A stretch of DNA of 7,521 nucleotides from Scatosoma sp045660225 (GTDB lineage Bacteria; Bacillota; Clostridia; Christensenellales; Borkfalkiaceae), in contig JAZRDK010000037.1 of assembly GCA_045660225.1 (NCBI GenBank), forward strand, positions 1 to 7,521. The letters run 5' to 3'. How positions within the stretch are numbered: position 1 is the first letter of the stretch; each line of letters opens with the position of its first letter. Under the pieces are notes generated by a model that had not been told where the DNA came from, searched no databases, and worked only from the letters and a program-made list of their open reading frames with translations. The position numbers and the translations under genes were made by a program. Below, piece by piece: positions 5,204-7,521 of this stretch.

Positions 5204-5209
5204 AATGGT

Positions 5210-5215
5210 CTCCTT
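5210..5215 (-). promoter_or_regulatory. Ribosome binding site that fixes the rpsT start
   Basis: AAGGAG on the minus strand, 6 bases before the ATG at 5203. It rules out the longer reading from TTG at 5227. Confidence 0.85.
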
Positions 5216-5248
5216 GTTTAACTTCAATAATTCAAACTTGCGTAGATT

Positions 5249-5277
5249 ATTTTAACATAATTTTCTTGGAAAGTAAA
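5249..5277 (-). promoter_or_regulatory. SigA promoter of rpsT (extended -10)
   Basis: On the minus strand, TAAAAT (5249-5254) is preceded by TG at the extended -10 position (5256-5257). TTTACT (5272-5277) serves as -35 with a 17-base spacer. The leader would be about 40 bases. Confidence 0.65.
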
Positions 5278-5344
5278 CTGTTTTTCGGTGTAAATTAGCG
5301 AAAAACGATAAAATTTTCAAAAATTTTCGGCTTTTGGAGAGATA

Positions 5345-6226
5345 ATGAGTATACCGAAAGGTGGAATTGCTTTTTTTGACAGCGGAATCGGCGGTTTAAC
5401 CGTTCTTGCAGAGTGCGTAAAGGCGTTGCCGGGCGAACTATATTACTATTACGGCGACAATCGGCACGCGCCGTACGGCAATAGAAAAGACGCGCAAATC
5501 CGTCGTTTGGCGCTTCGCGCGTTCAAAAGGTTTAAGCGCCTGCGCGTAAGGGCGGTCGTCGTGGCTTGCAATACGGTTACCGCCGTTTGCATTGACGAAC
5601 TTCGAAAACGCTACGATTTCCCGATTTTAGGTGTCGAGCCTGCCGTTTTAGACGCGTGTCGAAGTGGCGGAGAAGTGTTTGTATTTACAACGAAGGCAAC
5701 CAACCAAAGCGCACGGTTTCAAACGCTTTGTCAAAAGGCGGAACGTCAAAACACGGGCACAATCATTAGGCAGATTGCCTGCGACGGGCTTGCAGGGGCA
5801 ATCGAACGCCATCTTTTTGATAAGGGGTACGACTACTCGCCTTTTCTTCCCAAAGGTACGCCGACGGCGGTGGTTTTAGGTTGCACGCATTACGTTTATT
5901 TGAAAGATTACGTCAAAAAACAGTATGCTTGTCCCGTGTTCGACGGCAACGAAGGGGTGGCAAAACGATTAAAAAGCACGTTAAACGCAAAGCCGTTGGG
6001 ACGAGTAACCACCTTTCGACCATTTTTGACACCAAACCGCCTTTTTCGCCTGCGAAAGAGTAGAAAGGGTGTTGTTAAAACGCTTAACATAAAAACAAAC
6101 ATACGTTCGCGTTTTTGCGTACGAAAAAACGCTACGCACCTTGAAACAAGCGGAATAGGGCGGATTTGCTTTTTGGGAAGGGATAAACAAAAGAACGAAA
6201 AAACATACAAACAAATGTTCGTGTAG
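5345..6226 (+). CDS. murI: Glutamate racemase, with a basic insert near the C-terminus
   Basis: Interconverts L- and D-glutamate to supply D-Glu for peptidoglycan; cytoplasmic. The two-base mechanism residues are present: C75 in VVACNTVTA and C180 in LGCTHYVYL, with D12 in FFDSGIGGL, the GDNRHAPYG loop (37-45) and H182. At 293 residues it is longer than the usual 255-275. After NEGVAKRLKSTL (about 202-213) comes a stretch of about 60 residues rich in Arg and Lys with no recognisable homology, and then ICFLGRDKQKNEKTYKQMF (274-292). That last segment resembles the normal C-terminal helix motif (FxxSGDxEKFxxxAxxF), so the frame appears genuine to the TAG at 6224-6226. GGAGAG (5336-5341) lies close to the ATG. 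A TAAAAT at 5309-5314 could be a -10, but no good -35 is seen. It is a separate unit from the mraZ promoter downstream. Confidence 0.92.
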   Translation: MSIPKGGIAFFDSGIGGLTVLAECVKALPGELYYYYGDNRHAPYGNRKDAQIRRLALRAFKRFKRLRVRAVVVACNTVTAVCIDELRKRYDFPILGVEPAVLDACRSGGEVFVFTTKATNQSARFQTLCQKAERQNTGTIIRQIACDGLAGAIERHLFDKGYDYSPFLPKGTPTAVVLGCTHYVYLKDYVKKQYACPVFDGNEGVAKRLKSTLNAKPLGRVTTFRPFLTPNRLFRLRKSRKGVVKTLNIKTNIRSRFCVRKNATHLETSGIGRICFLGRDKQKNEKTYKQMFV

Positions 6227-6246
6227 TCGTGAGCGGTTAAAAGTGG

Positions 6247-6273
6247 TTTTTTAGGGACAAAAATCCCAAAAAA
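6247..6273. repeat. A/T-rich inverted repeat after murI, doubtful terminator
   Basis: TTTTTT-A-GGGA (6247-6257) can pair with TCCC-A-AAAAAA (6264-6273 region) around CAAAAA, with one A/A mismatch. It starts about 20 bases after the murI stop codon. No T tract follows on the plus strand, so termination of murI here is uncertain. Confidence 0.35.
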
Positions 6274-6307
6274 TTTCAAAAAATGGAAAAAAATATTCGA
6301 AAAACCC

Positions 6308-6336
6308 TTGACAAATGGTTTTAAGTGGTCTATAAT
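6308..6336 (+). promoter_or_regulatory. Perfect SigA consensus promoter of mraZ-rsmH, with candidate MraZ boxes
   Basis: TTGACA (6308-6313), 17 bases, then TATAAT (6331-6336): every consensus base and the ideal spacing are present. The spacer contains ATGGT (6315-6319) and GTGGT (6325-6329), exactly 10 bases apart, and a further AAGTGGT lies upstream at 6241-6247. MraZ proteins bind tandem TGG-containing boxes with a 10-base period at their own promoters, so these are plausible autoregulatory sites. Confidence 0.9.
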
Positions 6337-6391
6337 ATAGACATCGACAGGATTGTAAGTTGCCGAAATAACAGCAAGGAGGGGATAAACG

Positions 6392-6817
6392 ATGTTTAAG
6401 GGTATGGTTGAACACCAACTTGACGATAAAAACCGCTTGCGTATTCCTTCCAAGTTCAAAAAGGAGCTTACGGGGGAAGACGGAGAAAGAAAATACAGTT
6501 TTTTCAGGGGCATGAATAATTGTATTTGCGTGATGGCGGACGACGACTTGGACGACGTTATCAGTAGTATCTCCGAAGAAGCCATTTCCGAATCGAATCA
6601 CGCGACGGCAATGTTTTTCAGCAGTATCCACTCTGCGGAAGAAGATGCGCAAGGACGCGTGGTGTTGCCCACGATGCTTCGTAAAATTGCAGGCATTTCG
6701 AAAGACGTGGTTACGCTCGGTAGGGGCAAGCGTTTAGAAATTTGGTCTGCGGACAGATATTACGACTACGTCAGCGGAATCGATTATGACGCCGCGTTGA
6801 AAGAACTGGGGATTTAA
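6392..6817 (+). CDS. mraZ: MraZ, transcriptional regulator of the division/cell-wall cluster
   Basis: This 141-residue protein is the first gene of the dcw cluster in most bacteria. MraZ forms a ring of subunits with AbrB-like folds that binds the promoter of its own operon. Two copies of the domain are visible, each with the DxxxR signature: D11-R15 in LDDKNRLRIPSKF and D85-R89 in EDAQGRVVLPTML. The length is normal for the family. AAGGAGG (6376-6382) lies 9 bases before the ATG. It is driven by the perfect consensus promoter at 6308-6336 with a leader of about 50 bases, and only two bases separate its stop from rsmH. By family it likely represses this promoter; the TGG repeats between -35 and -10 fit that. 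Confidence 0.97.
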   Translation: MFKGMVEHQLDDKNRLRIPSKFKKELTGEDGERKYSFFRGMNNCICVMADDDLDDVISSISEEAISESNHATAMFFSSIHSAEEDAQGRVVLPTMLRKIAGISKDVVTLGRGKRLEIWSADRYYDYVSGIDYDAALKELGI

Positions 6818-6819
6818 CG

Positions 6820-7521
6820 ATGCTTGAATTTTCGCACAAACCCGTTATGCTTGAAGAATGTATGGAAGCGCTTTCCTTAAAGGACGGCGGAATCTGGTAC
6901 GACGCAACGGTAGGCGGAGGCGGACATTCTTACGAGATTTTGAAACGTACGTCAACCAATGGCAAGTTGATTGCCACCGACTTAGACGACGAAGCGATTG
7001 AAGCGGCAACGAAACGTTTAAGCGAGTTTGAAGGTCGTTTCCAAATTTTCAAATCGAATTATAAAGACTACGAAGGCGTGTTTGAAAGCGCAGGCGTAGA
7101 CAAAATAGACGGCGCGTTGATTGATTTTGGGATTTCTTCCCACCAAATCGACGACACGGACAGGGGATTTAGTTATAAATCTAAGGAAGCACCCTTAGAT
7201 ATGCGTATGAATACTTCGGCGTACTTAACGGCGGAAATCGTACTCAATACCTATTCCGAAGAAGCGCTTGCAAGAATTTTGAAAACATACGGCGAAGAAA
7301 CCTTTGCAAAGCAAATTGCAAGAAACGTCGTAAAAGAACGCGAACAAAAGCCCTTGAAAACGTCGGGTGATTTCGCGGAAATCATTAAAAAGAGCATACC
7401 TGCGAAATTCCGCTTTGGCGGAGCGCCTTGCGAAAGAAAAAGTTTCCAGGCAATTCGCATTGAGGTCAATGCCGAACTCGACGGTTTGTACCAACTGGTT
7501 ACGTCGTTGACGAGAAGATTG
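6820..7521 (+). CDS. rsmH: 16S rRNA (cytosine(1402)-N(4))-methyltransferase RsmH, N-terminal 234 residues (3' end outside window)
   Basis: SAM-dependent methylation of C1402 in the decoding centre of 16S rRNA. The frame from ATG at 6820 stays open to the last base; the family is about 310 residues, so roughly three quarters is present. Family motifs are clear: FSHKPVMLEE (4-13), the SAM-binding DATVGGGGHS (28-37), TDLDDEA (53-59), ALIDFGISSHQID (99-111), RGFSYK (115-120), APLDMRM (124-130), LNTYSEEALARIL (142-154), and RKSFQAIRIEVNAEL (206-220). The start follows the mraZ stop by two bases, so the two are co-transcribed and probably translationally coupled. Downstream ftsL-, pbp- and mra-type genes would be expected beyond the window. 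Confidence 0.97.
   Translation, partial: MLEFSHKPVMLEECMEALSLKDGGIWYDATVGGGGHSYEILKRTSTNGKLIATDLDDEAIEAATKRLSEFEGRFQIFKSNYKDYEGVFESAGVDKIDGALIDFGISSHQIDDTDRGFSYKSKEAPLDMRMNTSAYLTAEIVLNTYSEEALARILKTYGEETFAKQIARNVVKEREQKPLKTSGDFAEIIKKSIPAKFRFGGAPCERKSFQAIRIEVNAELDGLYQLVTSLTRRL

Noticed and set aside
5975..6063. Possible frameshift in murI, with an earlier stop (TAG at 6061-6063) in another frame
   Set aside because: The annotated frame ends in a segment resembling the normal MurI C-terminal motif, so the long frame is more likely genuine. I keep the insert as a finding rather than calling a broken gene.
5908..6585. A 225-codon open frame on the minus strand across the murI end and mraZ
   Set aside because: It overlaps two well-supported genes and the mraZ promoter, and has no recognisable domain. 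Its hydrophobic look comes from the A-rich plus strand.

Overview
The window looks like ordinary chromosome from a spore-forming, Gram-positive bacterium, most likely an uncultured clostridial lineage (Bacillota, class Clostridia). The evidence is an intact sporulation sigma factor of the SigK type, an A-type RNase P RNA, strong AAGGAGG ribosome binding sites, Rho-independent terminators after most units, and the start of a division/cell-wall (dcw) cluster with mraZ followed by rsmH. The placement below class level is a guess. The DNA is densely packed, with no insertion sequence, phage or CRISPR signal.

Layout: (1) Bases 1-222 hold the tail of a fumarate reductase/succinate dehydrogenase-type flavoprotein. 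A hairpin and then an AspT/SucE-type membrane exchanger gene (295-1677) follow on the same strand. The pairing suggests fumarate reduction coupled to dicarboxylate (succinate) export or exchange. (2) Bases 1683-2060 hold two identical copies of a terminator hairpin. Between them lies a 139-base element that looks like a decayed tRNA-Ser, and beyond the second copy is an intact tRNA-Ser(CGA) on the minus strand with its own promoter. (3) Pyruvate kinase (pyk) lies on the minus strand (2132-3538) and is divergent from rnpB (3681-4020, plus). (4) sigK (4139-4840, plus) converges on rpsT, encoding ribosomal protein S20 (4940-5203, minus). (5) Glutamate racemase murI (5345-6226, plus) is divergent from rpsT and carries an unusual basic insert near its C-terminus. 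(6) A perfect SigA consensus promoter drives mraZ (6392-6817) and rsmH (from 6820, running off the window end).

Functionally the window mixes central carbon metabolism (pyruvate kinase, fumarate reduction, dicarboxylate transport), translation (tRNA-Ser, RNase P RNA, S20, RsmH), cell-wall precursor supply and division control (MurI, MraZ) and late mother-cell sporulation (SigK). I found no obviously new multi-gene system. The items most worth a second look are the tRNA-Ser-derived element with duplicated terminators, the flavoprotein/AspT-like exporter pairing, the MurI insert, SigK with a retained pro-sequence, and the repeats inside the mraZ promoter.
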